Shown: positions 1 through 6,800, numbered from the stretch's first letter. The stretch is 14,779 bases of DNA from an uncultured Flavobacterium sp. (GCA_946479395.1 CAMLFV010000053.1:1-14779); one strand, 5' to 3'. Notes: generated from the letters alone by a model not told the origin. Numbers and translations are program-made.

Positions 1-2
1 TT

Positions 3-206
3 ATGAAAAAATCAATTATAAATATGTTAGAATTGGCTTCGGTAATTACAACCGCAGGTTTTTTGTTAGACGGCGATGCTAAGGATCCAAGCGTATTAAC
101 ACGTATTACAGAATATGTGGCAATGCTTACAATAATTTTTACCATTTTATCCGGATTTTATTTTGGGATAAAATCAATAACAAAAAAGTTACAGATTGTA
201 AAATAA
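3..206 (+). CDS. Small membrane protein of unknown function (67 aa)
   Basis: A 67-residue protein beginning MKKSIINMLELASVITTAGF. It has a weakly hydrophobic N-terminus (about residues 8-22), then a polar stretch and one clear membrane segment (about residues 37-57, ending FTILSGFYFGIKS), followed by a basic tail (KKLQIVK). The pattern fits a small inner-membrane protein with its C-terminus in the cytoplasm. I recognise no family. The window begins only two bases before the ATG, so this may be the end of a longer gene, although the MKK opening looks like a natural start. It runs straight into a strong hairpin terminator, which supports it being the last gene of its transcript. Confidence 0.55.
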   Translation: MKKSIINMLELASVITTAGFLLDGDAKDPSVLTRITEYVAMLTIIFTILSGFYFGIKSITKKLQIVK

Positions 207-210
207 TAAC

Positions 211-244
211 AAAAAGCTCTTGAGAAATCAGGAGCTTTTTTTTT
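211..244. terminator. Two-way intrinsic terminator with GAAA tetraloop
   Basis: A 13-bp stem (211-223 with 228-240, one G-T wobble) closes on a GAAA loop at 224-227. It is flanked by a run of A on the left and a run of T on the right (to 244). It lies five bases after the stop of the rightward small gene and touches the stop codon (243-245) of the leftward gene at 243-773, so it can end transcription from both sides. Confidence 0.85.
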
Positions 245-773
245 ACATACTCATCATTACCATTGGCTGTAAACATTCGCCGGGTTGTAGTTTATTGCTG
301 TCTTCGTCGATTAAAAATTCAATTTCTTTCGCTTTAGGTTTGTAAGTAATTTTAAACAATTGTGTTATAAATCGATCTAATTTATCGGGTGTAAAAGTAA
401 AAGTGCCGTTTTCAATTTTATAAACACCATCTATAAATTGCATGGTTTCTGCTTGTACTAAGTCATAACCAGCTTCTTTTGCTTCTTTCTTTTTAATAGG
501 ATCATAATCATAAGAGGTAATGATTATTCGAGCCAAATCACTATTCCAGCCATATTCCAACAAGGTTTCGGTTACATAAACTAAAGAATCCCTTTTTTCT
601 TCCATTGTAAAAGAGAAACATTTTTTGGAATCGTCTTTTTTAGGCGCTTCGATTTTTGGTGGCTCTAAAACCTCTTTCACGGGTGGAGGCGGAACAATTT
701 TCTTAGGTTTCTTTTGTTGAGCCGATCCAACAAAGCACATTAAAAACGCGGTAATCATGATTAATTGTTTCAT
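243..773 (-). CDS. Exported protein of unknown function, proline-rich linker
   Basis: The start is placed at the ATG at 773, not further upstream, because MKQLIMITAFLMCFVGSAQQ is a clean signal peptide (cleavage near Ala18) and the next gene upstream ends at 778, four bases away. The product has 176 residues. After the signal comes a Pro/Lys-rich linker (about residues 21-46, including PPPP), then a globular domain of roughly 125 residues (50-176) with two cysteines (52 and 167) that could form a disulfide. The C-terminus is methionine-rich. No family is recognised. It is probably periplasmic or outer-membrane-facing. It follows the GNAT gene closely on the same strand and is likely co-transcribed with it. 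Confidence 0.75.
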   Translation of the reverse strand: MKQLIMITAFLMCFVGSAQQKKPKKIVPPPPVKEVLEPPKIEAPKKDDSKKCFSFTMEEKRDSLVYVTETLLEYGWNSDLARIIITSYDYDPIKKKEAKEAGYDLVQAETMQFIDGVYKIENGTFTFTPDKLDRFITQLFKITYKPKAKEIEFLIDEDSNKLQPGECLQPMVMMSM

Positions 774-777
774 AAAA

Positions 778-1092
778 CTAATCTTTAAAACCATTAAAGC
801 TTGCATCAACAATACGTTTCCATTCTAAATGGCGTTTAATATATGCAAACACAAGTGGACAAAGTGGAATTAATTTGTAATTGTTTTCTTCTAAATAAAT
901 CAATGTTTTTTCTATAAGTGCTGTTGCCACACCTCTGCCGGCTAATTCAGGTGGACTTTCGGTATGAATCAACTTAATAACATTGTCTTTTTCTTTAAAG
1001 TCTATAAAAGCGGTAAAGCCATCTACTGTAAGTTCAAATCTATTGTTGCTATTATTTTTTACAACGTTAAGTGCTATAAATTCTTCTTTCAT
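778..1092 (-). CDS. Small GNAT-fold N-acetyltransferase (YjdJ/NATD1-like)
   Basis: A 104-residue protein matching the short GNAT family typified by YjdJ and eukaryotic NATD1. The acetyl-CoA binding loop is visible as ELAGRGVATALIEKTL (about residues 49-64), preceded by the family's typical strand and HTESPPEL (43-50). The C-terminal PLCPLVFAYIKRHLEW (76-91) is the second hallmark. The full length is usual for this compact family, which lacks the N-terminal part of larger GNATs. The physiological substrate is not known. The gene sits 61 bases downstream of the acyl-CoA dehydrogenase and four bases upstream of the exported protein gene, all leftward, so it is probably part of one transcript. 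The catalytic fold is well supported, the substrate is not. Confidence 0.9.
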   Translation of the reverse strand: MKEEFIALNVVKNNSNNRFELTVDGFTAFIDFKEKDNVIKLIHTESPPELAGRGVATALIEKTLIYLEENNYKLIPLCPLVFAYIKRHLEWKRIVDASFNGFKD

Positions 1093-1153
1093 ATTTTTTC
1101 TTTTTTGTGAAGGTACATTTTTATCTTTTTATCAATACTTAATGTAGATTGAT

Positions 1154-2503
1154 TTAAACAAAAGCCGAAAATCCGGTAATGCTTCTACCAACAATCAATG
1201 AATTAATTTCTTTAGTGCCTTCGTACGAATAAATCGCTTCGGCATCGGCAAGAAATCGAGCCACATTGTATTCCAATAAAATACCGTTTCCACCCATAAC
1301 TTCCCGAGCTCTCGATACAATATCCCGAGTTCGCAACGTACAGAAAACCTTTGCTAGCGATGCGTGTTCGTCTTTCAGCTTGCCTTGATCTTGCAATTCA
1401 GACAAACGAAAAACCATTGTTTGCATGGCGGTTAAATTAGAAAGCATTTCTACCAAATGATTTTGAATTAACTGAAAAGCCGCAATTGGTTTGCCAAACT
1501 GCTCGCGTTGTGTGGTGTAAGCCAACGCATTTTCGTAAGCTCCGCGGGCACAGCCAACCGCCATCCAAGCAACACCGGCACGTGTAGCCTGTAAAACTTT
1601 AGCAGTATCTTTAAACGAGTTGGCGTTTGGTAAGCGGTTTTCTTCTTGAATAATACAATTTTTCATAGTAATTAAGCCGTTTTGAACAATACGTAACGCC
1701 ATTTTATCTTTGATTTTCTCAACCGAAAATCCTTCTGTATTAGTTTCGACAATAAATCCTTTTACCTGATTATCGGCAACATCGCGTGCCCAGATAACAA
1801 CAATATCGGCAAAGGTCGCATTGCCAATCCATTTTTTTTGTCCGTTCAACACCCAGCCGTTTTCAGTTTTTTCGCAAGTAGTCGTCAATCCGCCGGCAGC
1901 ACCCGATCCTACTTCGGGTTCGGTTAATCCAAAGGCACCAATTTTTTTGAATTGCTGTAAAGGTGGCAACCATTTTTGTTTCTGCTCTTCGGATCCGCAG
2001 GTGTAAATACTGCCCATGCACAAACCGCCTTGAACTCCGAAAAATGTTGCAATAGAAGCATCAACCCGAGCCAGTTCACAGGCGATAATTCCTTCTAATA
2101 AAGACGATTTTCCTGCACAGCCATAGCCTTCAAAACTTAATCCGGCAATATTTAGTTCGGCTAATTTGGGAATTATTTCTTTAGGAAATTCATCATGCAA
2201 CCAATATTCGTTTACAATCGGAGCGATTTCCTTTTCCATGAAAGCTCGAACTTTTAATTGCAAGGCTCGGTCATCGGCAGAAAGTTTATCGCCAATATCA
2301 TAAAAATCGGCATCGATTGGTGGAACTTCATGTTTTTTATTGGCATTGTTTAGCAAATGGACAATTCCCTTCAGCTGATCATCGTTCAATGAACCTACAG
2401 ATTCCATTAATTTTTTTAGATCGACCTTTTCGTTTAATTTCTGCAACGCATCAAAATCAACCGATTTAATTAACTCTATGGTTTTCTTTATTTTATCCAG
2501 CAT
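1154..2503 (-). CDS. Acyl-CoA dehydrogenase (glutaryl-CoA dehydrogenase/ACX4-like branch)
   Basis: A 449-residue FAD-dependent acyl-CoA dehydrogenase that oxidises an acyl-CoA thioester to the enoyl-CoA. The start at the ATG at 2503 is preferred over a TTG at 2518. Visible landmarks: GAFGLTEPEVGSG (189-201) and KKWIGNA (223-229) of the FAD/substrate middle domain, REQFGKPIAAFQLIQ (333-347), REVMGGNG (400-407), and YSYEGT (425-430), whose Glu428 is the expected catalytic base. The end, GRSITGFSAF, resembles glutaryl-CoA dehydrogenases and plant short-chain acyl-CoA oxidase 4. An N-terminal helical extension of about 60 residues precedes the core domain, which makes it longer than usual (about 380-400). 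There is no glutarate pathway nearby, so the substrate is open: short-chain, branched or glutaryl-CoA. It is probably first in a leftward transcript with the GNAT gene. Confidence 0.93.
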   Translation of the reverse strand: MLDKIKKTIELIKSVDFDALQKLNEKVDLKKLMESVGSLNDDQLKGIVHLLNNANKKHEVPPIDADFYDIGDKLSADDRALQLKVRAFMEKEIAPIVNEYWLHDEFPKEIIPKLAELNIAGLSFEGYGCAGKSSLLEGIIACELARVDASIATFFGVQGGLCMGSIYTCGSEEQKQKWLPPLQQFKKIGAFGLTEPEVGSGAAGGLTTTCEKTENGWVLNGQKKWIGNATFADIVVIWARDVADNQVKGFIVETNTEGFSVEKIKDKMALRIVQNGLITMKNCIIQEENRLPNANSFKDTAKVLQATRAGVAWMAVGCARGAYENALAYTTQREQFGKPIAAFQLIQNHLVEMLSNLTAMQTMVFRLSELQDQGKLKDEHASLAKVFCTLRTRDIVSRAREVMGGNGILLEYNVARFLADAEAIYSYEGTKEINSLIVGRSITGFSAFV

Positions 2504-2542
2504 AATTTTTCTTTTCAAGTTACGAAAAGAAATTGATTTTTA

Positions 2543-2573
2543 GACCTCACAGGTTTTTAAAACCTGTGAGGTC
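2543..2573. repeat. Perfect 15-bp palindromic element, TTTTTAAAA centre
   Basis: Positions 2543-2557 and 2559-2573 are exact reverse complements around a single base (2558). The arm reads GACCTCACAGGTTTT. It lies about 40 bases upstream of the acyl-CoA dehydrogenase start. It has no T-run on the leftward strand typical of a terminator, and its position in front of a gene argues against termination. A second palindrome of the same design but different arm sequence is at 8908-8940. I recall similar sequences scattered between genes in Flavobacterium genomes, but this cannot be checked here. Confidence 0.75.
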
Positions 2574-2629
2574 TTTAAAAAAATGATTATTAAAAAGTTT
2601 ATGCCAAACCAAAATATAAATAAGATTTT

Positions 2630-2710
2630 CGTCAGTTCGAGCTTGTCGAGAACTTATAATTCAAAGACTTCTCGATACAGTTTTCAATCGAAAACTTACT
2701 CGAAGTGACG
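2630..2710. repeat. Imperfect inverted-repeat element, REP-like
   Basis: The outer arms CGTCAGTTCGAG (2630-2641) and CTCGAAGTGACG (2699-2710) pair at 10 of 12 positions. Inside are a second imperfect stem (2645-2654 with 2667-2676) and a small hairpin TTTTC/GAAAA (2681-2685 with 2690-2694). The element is richer in G and C than the surrounding intergenic DNA and contains no ORF. The layout resembles REP-type palindromic elements that are mobilised by single-strand transposases. No such transposase lies in the window. The repeat nature is inferred from structure and memory of similar flavobacterial sequences. Confidence 0.6.
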
Positions 2711-2750
2711 AGCATAAACATATCTTGGTGTAATACTAGTTATAGTCAAT

Positions 2751-2773
2751 AAAAAAACGATCTGTTAAGATCG
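2751..2773 (-). terminator. Intrinsic terminator of pepE
   Basis: On the minus strand a six-base-pair stem (CGATCT at 2758-2763 with AGATCG at 2768-2773, loop 2764-2767) is followed by seven T (A-run 2751-2757 on the plus strand). It begins four bases past the pepE stop, so it ends the leftward two-gene operon. Confidence 0.8.
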
Positions 2774-2776
2774 CTT

Positions 2777-3484
2777 TTATGATAAGTCTGATAAATCGGT
2801 TTCGGTTTCCAACTCGATCGGTGGTTGATTCTGACGGAACAATCTCGCGGTTAAATTACCTTTCAATGTGATTTTTGATCCGCGAACTTCCAACCAACTT
2901 CCTTCACGAAGTCCTAAAACAGGTTGCGAATTAAAACTGTGAAATTCATTAATACGGGTTTCGCGTGTTTCGCCCATGTGCGTTGATCCATCGATAGGAT
3001 CCAAATAATGCGGGTTAATATTAAACGGAACCATTCCCAACGTTTGAAAACTCGGTGGATACACAATAGGCATGTCGTTCGTGGTTTCCATAGTTAAACC
3101 CGTAATGTTGCTACCTGCCGAACACCCTAAATAAGGTGTACCGTTTTGTAACACTTCTTTTAGCGGAAGCATTACTTTGTGCCAATACAATTGTTTTACC
3201 AATAAAAAGGTATTACCGCCGCCAGTGAAAATTCCTTCGGCTTTTTCAATAGCTTCTACAGGATTTTCAAACGTATGTAAACCCACTACTTTTTTATCGA
3301 TTTGTGCAAAAGCTTCGGCAACTTTCGCAGTGTAATCATCATGCGAAATTCCACCTGGTCTTGCGTAAGGTATGAACAAAATAGTGGTTGCATTTTTAAA
3401 ATGATCTTTTAAAACGGGTAGTAAATATTCTAAATATCCTAAACCATAAATAGTTGAGGTACTTGCTATGATTAAATTTTTCAT
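2777..3484 (-). CDS. pepE: Alpha-aspartyl dipeptidase, peptidase E (S51)
   Basis: A 235-residue cytoplasmic serine peptidase that cleaves dipeptides with N-terminal aspartate. The length matches the family (about 230). Hallmarks: FTGGGNTF (86-93), the nucleophile motif GCSAGSN (120-126) with Ser122, NPHY with His159, and REGSWLEV with Glu194, which correspond to the Ser-His-Glu triad of Salmonella PepE. The start ATG overlaps the stop of the upstream membrane-protein gene (ATGA, 3484-3481), so translation of the two is probably coupled. A good hairpin terminator follows immediately. The last ~15 residues are acidic and probably flexible. The identification is secure. Confidence 0.96.
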   Translation of the reverse strand: MKNLIIASTSTIYGLGYLEYLLPVLKDHFKNATTILFIPYARPGGISHDDYTAKVAEAFAQIDKKVVGLHTFENPVEAIEKAEGIFTGGGNTFLLVKQLYWHKVMLPLKEVLQNGTPYLGCSAGSNITGLTMETTNDMPIVYPPSFQTLGMVPFNINPHYLDPIDGSTHMGETRETRINEFHSFNSQPVLGLREGSWLEVRGSKITLKGNLTARLFRQNQPPIELETETDLSDLS

Positions 3485-4209
3485 TTTTTTACAACTTCAA
3501 TTAGTTGGTTATAAATTTCTTGGTTAGATTTTTCTTTTGATGAATAATAAATCTTATCGTTGGTTTTTGTAATAATAAGTATGAAAGGTTTGTTTTGCGA
3601 ATTTATTAAAAGTTTTACTTTTTCATCGGTACTTGTTCTAAACAATCCCTTTTCGGTATTTTGTAAAGCAAATCCATTAATTTTTGATGTAATTTCTGGC
3701 AGCTCATTTACAAGTTCAATTGATTGTATTTCTGTCATTGGTAAATCTATACCATAATCGCCACTTATTTGTATAATATCGTCTTTAATTTCTACAGGGT
3801 TGTCTTGAAGGCTGTAAGCAAACATTACAACTATTCCTACGAATACAGCTACCATAATAACTAAAGCAAATATGAAACTACCTTTGGTTTGTTCATCTTT
3901 CATATTATTGAAACGTTTGCCTTTCCAAATAAAATAAATATAAGCTGCAATAGGATATACTCCTGCAAAAACGCCACTATAATCAGCATCTACAAAATAA
4001 AAAAGAATCAGTGATATAATGAGTAGCGATGCTCCTAAGAAAACATGAAACTTTCTAAAAAACTTTAAATAATCGGTTAGATTGAAGTTTTTTCGATCTT
4101 CATCAGACATGGTGTTGTAACCTGAAAGTAAATGTTTTGCATTTTTTTCGGTAATCAAAAAGCCAATCCCGGTAAAAATAAATGCTAATAAAATGCTTAC
4201 TATAATCAT
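3481..4209 (-). CDS. Membrane protein, DUF3784-like with C-terminal PH-like domain
   Basis: A 242-residue protein. It has four likely membrane segments (about 2-20, 57-73, 79-96, 110-132). Between the first two is the motif LLSGYNTMSDEDRKNFN (27-43), characteristic of DUF3784 membrane proteins. Residues about 140-242 form a soluble beta-rich tail (ISGDYGIDLPMTEIQSIEL, then NGFALQNTEKGLFRTS) that resembles bacterial PH-like domains. Both assignments are by recognition of pattern. The function of the family is not known. A good Bacteroidota promoter lies just upstream (4224-4255), and the gene overlaps pepE by four bases, so the two form an operon. A link to peptide metabolism is not shown by anything in the protein itself. 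Confidence 0.8.
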   Translation of the reverse strand: MIIVSILLAFIFTGIGFLITEKNAKHLLSGYNTMSDEDRKNFNLTDYLKFFRKFHVFLGASLLIISLILFYFVDADYSGVFAGVYPIAAYIYFIWKGKRFNNMKDEQTKGSFIFALVIMVAVFVGIVVMFAYSLQDNPVEIKDDIIQISGDYGIDLPMTEIQSIELVNELPEITSKINGFALQNTEKGLFRTSTDEKVKLLINSQNKPFILIITKTNDKIYYSSKEKSNQEIYNQLIEVVKK

Positions 4210-4223
4210 TTACGAAGTTTTTA

Positions 4224-4255
4224 CAAACGTATTAATTTAACATTTGTTTGCCAAA
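4224..4255 (-). promoter_or_regulatory. Bacteroidota-type promoter for the DUF3784-pepE operon
   Basis: Read on the minus strand, TTTG (4255-4252) is followed after 20 bases by TACGTTTG (4231-4224), an exact match to the TAnnTTTG element used by the primary sigma factor of Bacteroidota. The predicted transcript would begin about ten bases before the ATG at 4209. Confidence 0.7.
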
Positions 4256-4285
4256 ACGTTGGTTATGTTTTAACGTTTTTGCTGA

Positions 4286-4293
4286 TACTTTTG
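4286..4293 (+). promoter_or_regulatory. Promoter -7 element upstream of the 4315 gene
   Basis: TACTTTTG fits TAnnTTTG and ends 21 bases before the ATG at 4315. The matching TTTG element is poor (nearest candidate around 4263-4267). It is back-to-back with the leftward promoter at 4224-4255, as expected for the divergent genes here. Confidence 0.5.
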
Positions 4294-4314
4294 TTGAAAT
4301 CCAAATAAACACTT

Positions 4315-5010
4315 ATGAAATATTTTTATTTTTTGGTATTTCTTGTATCGGCAACTTCATTTGCGCAAGAAAGAAGCGAACATAAAATGCGATTGATTAT
4401 TACCGATGTCGGTATTTTTCCTTTAAAAGTGATCAATGTGGCAACAAAAGAAGTAGTATCAACCGATGCCGGCGGTTATTTCGCAATAAATGTGCAGCCA
4501 AACGATGAATTGGCGTTGATTGAAAACGAGTTTTATCAATTGAAATATTTTATAAAGAAAGAAGATCTTCAAAACACTGTAATTCGTATCTATCCCGAAC
4601 CTTTGACCGAAGTTTTAAGGGAAATTGAAGTAGAAAAAATTACATCGAAATCATTGGGACTTAATTCGGCTGAAATTAATAAATACATCTACAAAAGAAA
4701 TCCGAACCCGAATATGGATTTTAAGGCAATGTTTTTGTGGTTGCTTGGTAAAATGAAGAAAAATAAAGGAGAAGAGTTTGTTGAACGCAAACCGACCGAT
4801 ATGAACCCTTATGTGGCAGGTTTACCAAGAAGCGTTATGACTGATTATTTGAAGATTCCCGATGAACTGGTTGAAAAGTTTTATTATTATTTGAATGATG
4901 ATTATGTTATTGACCAATACATAAAAAGTGGCGACGAAGCTAAATGGCGCATGTATTTGTTAGATAAATCGTTTCAGTTTTTGGAACAGGAAAATATTCC
5001 GTTGCGTTAA
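4315..5010 (+). CDS. Exported carboxypeptidase-regulatory-like protein
   Basis: A 231-residue protein with a signal peptide (MKYFYFLVFLVSATSFAQ). Residues about 25-110 form a small beta-sandwich of the carboxypeptidase-regulatory (CarboxypepD_reg) kind: VINVATKEVVSTDAGGYFAI and QPNDELALIENEFYQLKYFI are the usual strand and turn features, ending at EVLREIEVEK, the point where related TonB-dependent receptors continue into their plug. Here there is no plug or barrel; instead a helical region of about 120 residues follows (SKSLGLNSAEINKY onward). It is a paralogue of the next gene: both share D/QxGGYFxI, PNDxLxL and the SLGL motif in the same order. It is probably periplasmic or attached to the outer membrane. 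The exact role is unknown. Confidence 0.82.
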   Translation: MKYFYFLVFLVSATSFAQERSEHKMRLIITDVGIFPLKVINVATKEVVSTDAGGYFAINVQPNDELALIENEFYQLKYFIKKEDLQNTVIRIYPEPLTEVLREIEVEKITSKSLGLNSAEINKYIYKRNPNPNMDFKAMFLWLLGKMKKNKGEEFVERKPTDMNPYVAGLPRSVMTDYLKIPDELVEKFYYYLNDDYVIDQYIKSGDEAKWRMYLLDKSFQFLEQENIPLR

Positions 5011-5025
5011 ATAAGTGATAATACG

Positions 5026-5056
5026 TTTTGTGCTGATAAAAGAATGAATAGTTTTG
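5026..5056 (+). promoter_or_regulatory. Bacteroidota-type promoter for the 5061 gene
   Basis: TTTTG (5026-5030), an 18-base spacer, then TAGTTTTG (5049-5056), an exact TAnnTTTG match. The element ends only four bases before the ATG at 5061, so the message would begin at or next to the start codon, suggesting a leaderless or near-leaderless transcript. It implies that the second paralogue can be expressed independently of the first. Confidence 0.6.
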
Positions 5057-5060
5057 TAAA

Positions 5061-5783
5061 ATGAATAAAATTACTACCTATATATTATTGTTTGTGTTGC
5101 TTGGAACTTTAAACGGTTTTGCGCAGAAAAAAAACATATTGGGAAAAGTGGTGGCAAAAACGCGCGACTTGGAAGGTATCTACGTAAAAAACATTAATTT
5201 AAATACATCTGCATTAACACAAAAAGGAGGGTATTTTTCTATAGAAGCAAACCCAAACGATACGCTTATACTTTCGGCGGTGCACTTAATTGGTCGCGAA
5301 AAAGTGTTGTCGTATGCCGATATGAACAAATCGCTGGTTTTTATTCCAATGGAATATGCCGAAAATATATTGGAAGAAATTGTGATAGATCGCCGAGTAA
5401 CAACAGAAAGTTTAGGCTTGGGCGGTGCACGTAAATTAACACCAGCGCAACGCCGACTGCACAGAGCAACATCATCTAACGGAGGAATTATTCCTGTTGA
5501 TGCTATTGTAAACGCAATAACCGGCAGAACAAAAATGCTTAAAAAAGCGGTTGAGCTGGAAGAGGAATATTTGTTTGCTCAAAAACTTTTAGATAAATTC
5601 CCGTTGGAATTTTACACTCACCGTTTAAATATTCCGGAACAGTATTACATGGCGTTCGGCTACTTTTTGGCACAAGACGTAATCATCGTAACATCGTATC
5701 AAACCGTAGATATTACGCAACTTAATTTAATGTACACAGAAAAGTCGACAGAATTTTTAGAAATTCTAAAGGTTTTAAAATAA
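5061..5783 (+). CDS. Exported carboxypeptidase-regulatory-like protein, second paralogue
   Basis: A 240-residue protein with a signal peptide (MNKITTYILLFVLLGTLNGFAQ). Residues about 25-110 are a carboxypeptidase-regulatory-like beta-sandwich: NILGKVVAKTRDLEGIYV is the opening strand pair and TQKGGYFSIEANPNDTLIL the conserved turn, ending LEEIVIDRR. The remaining ~125 residues are mainly helical and begin with TTESLGLGGARKLTPAQRR, sharing SLGL with the upstream paralogue. The two proteins are similar in architecture but clearly diverged, so the duplication is old. No TonB-dependent receptor gene lies beside them. The function is unknown; envelope location is inferred from the signal peptide and domain type. 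Confidence 0.82.
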   Translation: MNKITTYILLFVLLGTLNGFAQKKNILGKVVAKTRDLEGIYVKNINLNTSALTQKGGYFSIEANPNDTLILSAVHLIGREKVLSYADMNKSLVFIPMEYAENILEEIVIDRRVTTESLGLGGARKLTPAQRRLHRATSSNGGIIPVDAIVNAITGRTKMLKKAVELEEEYLFAQKLLDKFPLEFYTHRLNIPEQYYMAFGYFLAQDVIIVTSYQTVDITQLNLMYTEKSTEFLEILKVLK

Positions 5784-5793
5784 TAGTTTTACG

Positions 5794-5801
5794 TAACTTT
5801 G
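5794..5801 (+). promoter_or_regulatory. Promoter -7 element upstream of tatA
   Basis: TAACTTTG matches TAnnTTTG exactly and ends 16 bases before the tatA ATG. No convincing TTTG is present 18-20 bases further upstream, so the site rests on the -7 element alone. Confidence 0.5.
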
Positions 5802-5817
5802 TAACAAAATAATCAAA

Positions 5818-6210
5818 ATGTATTTAAATCTATATATAAGTCCGCTTATTTTAGGCATTGGTGGTGGCGAAATGGTACTGATTATAGGCGTTATTTTAAT
5901 GCTTTTCGGTTCAGATAAAATTCCAGAAATGGCTCGCGGTTTGGCACGAGTAATCAATCAGGTTAAAAGTGCATCGAACGAGCTAAAGTCCGAAATCACT
6001 AAAAGCGTTGATGAAACAGGTGTGATCAAAGATATTAAAGAAGCCGTAAATGTTGAAGATATTAAAAAGCGAATTGGTATTGATGATATTAAAAAATCGG
6101 TGAATTTAGATATCGATCAGTACAATCCTTTAAACGATGTACAACAGGAAATTGACAAAGCAAAAGAAGACATTGAAACAATGACCGGACCTATTAAGCG
6201 CCAAAACTAA
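5818..6210 (+). CDS. tatA: Twin-arginine translocase subunit TatA/TatB family
   Basis: A 130-residue subunit of the Tat system, which exports folded proteins across the inner membrane. A short N-terminus leads into one membrane helix (about 9-29), then the hinge LFGSDKIPEMARGL (29-42) and an amphipathic helix (to about 62), the standard TatA/B layout. Glu18 sits at the N-terminal edge of the membrane helix, a position where TatB proteins also carry Glu. The C-terminal tail is longer than a minimal TatA (about 60-90) and holds three DIKK/DIKE-type repeats (about 71-94). It could serve as a combined TatA/TatB. No tatC is present in the window. The stop codon overlaps the PAP2 start by one base (TAATG), so the two are translationally coupled. 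Confidence 0.88.
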   Translation: MYLNLYISPLILGIGGGEMVLIIGVILMLFGSDKIPEMARGLARVINQVKSASNELKSEITKSVDETGVIKDIKEAVNVEDIKKRIGIDDIKKSVNLDIDQYNPLNDVQQEIDKAKEDIETMTGPIKRQN

Positions 6211-6800
6211 TGTTCGAAAATCTTATTGAAAAAGATCAGCAGCTTTTGATCTACTTAAATAATTTAGGAACCGATTTTTTGGATCCTATTTTTATGTACA
6301 TTACGCACCAAATTAACTGGTGGCCGTTTTTTTTAATCCTTATTTTCTTACTGCTAAAAAAGATTTCATTAAAACAATTCGGACTTTTAGTGTTGATACT
6401 AACCGTTTTCTTTGTTTTTACCGATCAAATGACCAATCTTGTAAAATACAGCGTTGACAGATTACGCCCGGTGAATGATCCATTGATAGAGCCTTATTTA
6501 CGTGTGTTGCGAAAAGCCGGCAGTCCGAGTTTCTTTTCGGGGCATGCTTCAAATTCAAGCGGTTCTATTTTAATCATCTTTTTAATAATGAAAAGATACT
6601 ATAAATACGCTTGGCTTATTTTCTTTTTCCCATTAATTTTTGCCTACACCCGTATTTATCTGGCATTGCATTATCCGTTAGATATTTTATGCGGATACAT
6701 TTTCGGTATTGCTTCAGGATTTTTATTCTATTTTATCTTTAGATATTTCAACAATAAATACAAATTAACTGATAAACAAAACAACAACGATTTCCAATAG
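6210..6800 (+). CDS. PAP2-family membrane phosphatase
   Basis: A 196-residue integral membrane phosphatase of the type 2 phosphatidic acid phosphatase family. The three signature blocks are all present: KYSVDRLRP (Lys79, Arg86-Pro87), FSGH (Ser110-Gly111-His112) and TRIYLALHYPLD (Arg148, nucleophile-side His154, Asp158). About five or six membrane helices surround them, with the active site expected on the periplasmic face. Members remove phosphate from lipid phosphates such as undecaprenyl pyrophosphate, phosphatidic acid or phosphatidylglycerol phosphate; the sequence does not decide which. The start codon overlaps the tatA stop. The last codons lie inside the terminator hairpin, so the final residues (DKQNNNDFQ) are partly dictated by it. 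Confidence 0.93.
   Translation: MFENLIEKDQQLLIYLNNLGTDFLDPIFMYITHQINWWPFFLILIFLLLKKISLKQFGLLVLILTVFFVFTDQMTNLVKYSVDRLRPVNDPLIEPYLRVLRKAGSPSFFSGHASNSSGSILIIFLIMKRYYKYAWLIFFFPLIFAYTRIYLALHYPLDILCGYIFGIASGFLFYFIFRYFNNKYKLTDKQNNNDFQ

Noticed and set aside
774..812. Upstream start giving 189 aa for the exported protein
   Set aside because: It would overlap the GNAT gene by 35 bases and bury the signal peptide; the ATG at 773 gives a clean signal sequence.
1821..2006. 61-codon plus-strand ORF inside the acyl-CoA dehydrogenase gene
   Set aside because: It is antisense to a strongly conserved enzyme and its translation has no protein-like features.
2504..2518. Upstream TTG start for the acyl-CoA dehydrogenase (454 aa)
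   Set aside because: The ATG at 2503 begins a normal helical N-terminus; the extra residues add only a KR-rich stub and need a rarer start codon.
2543..2710. Possible CRISPR or insertion-sequence remnant
   Set aside because: There are two unlike palindromes without regular spacing or spacers and no transposase or cas gene nearby.
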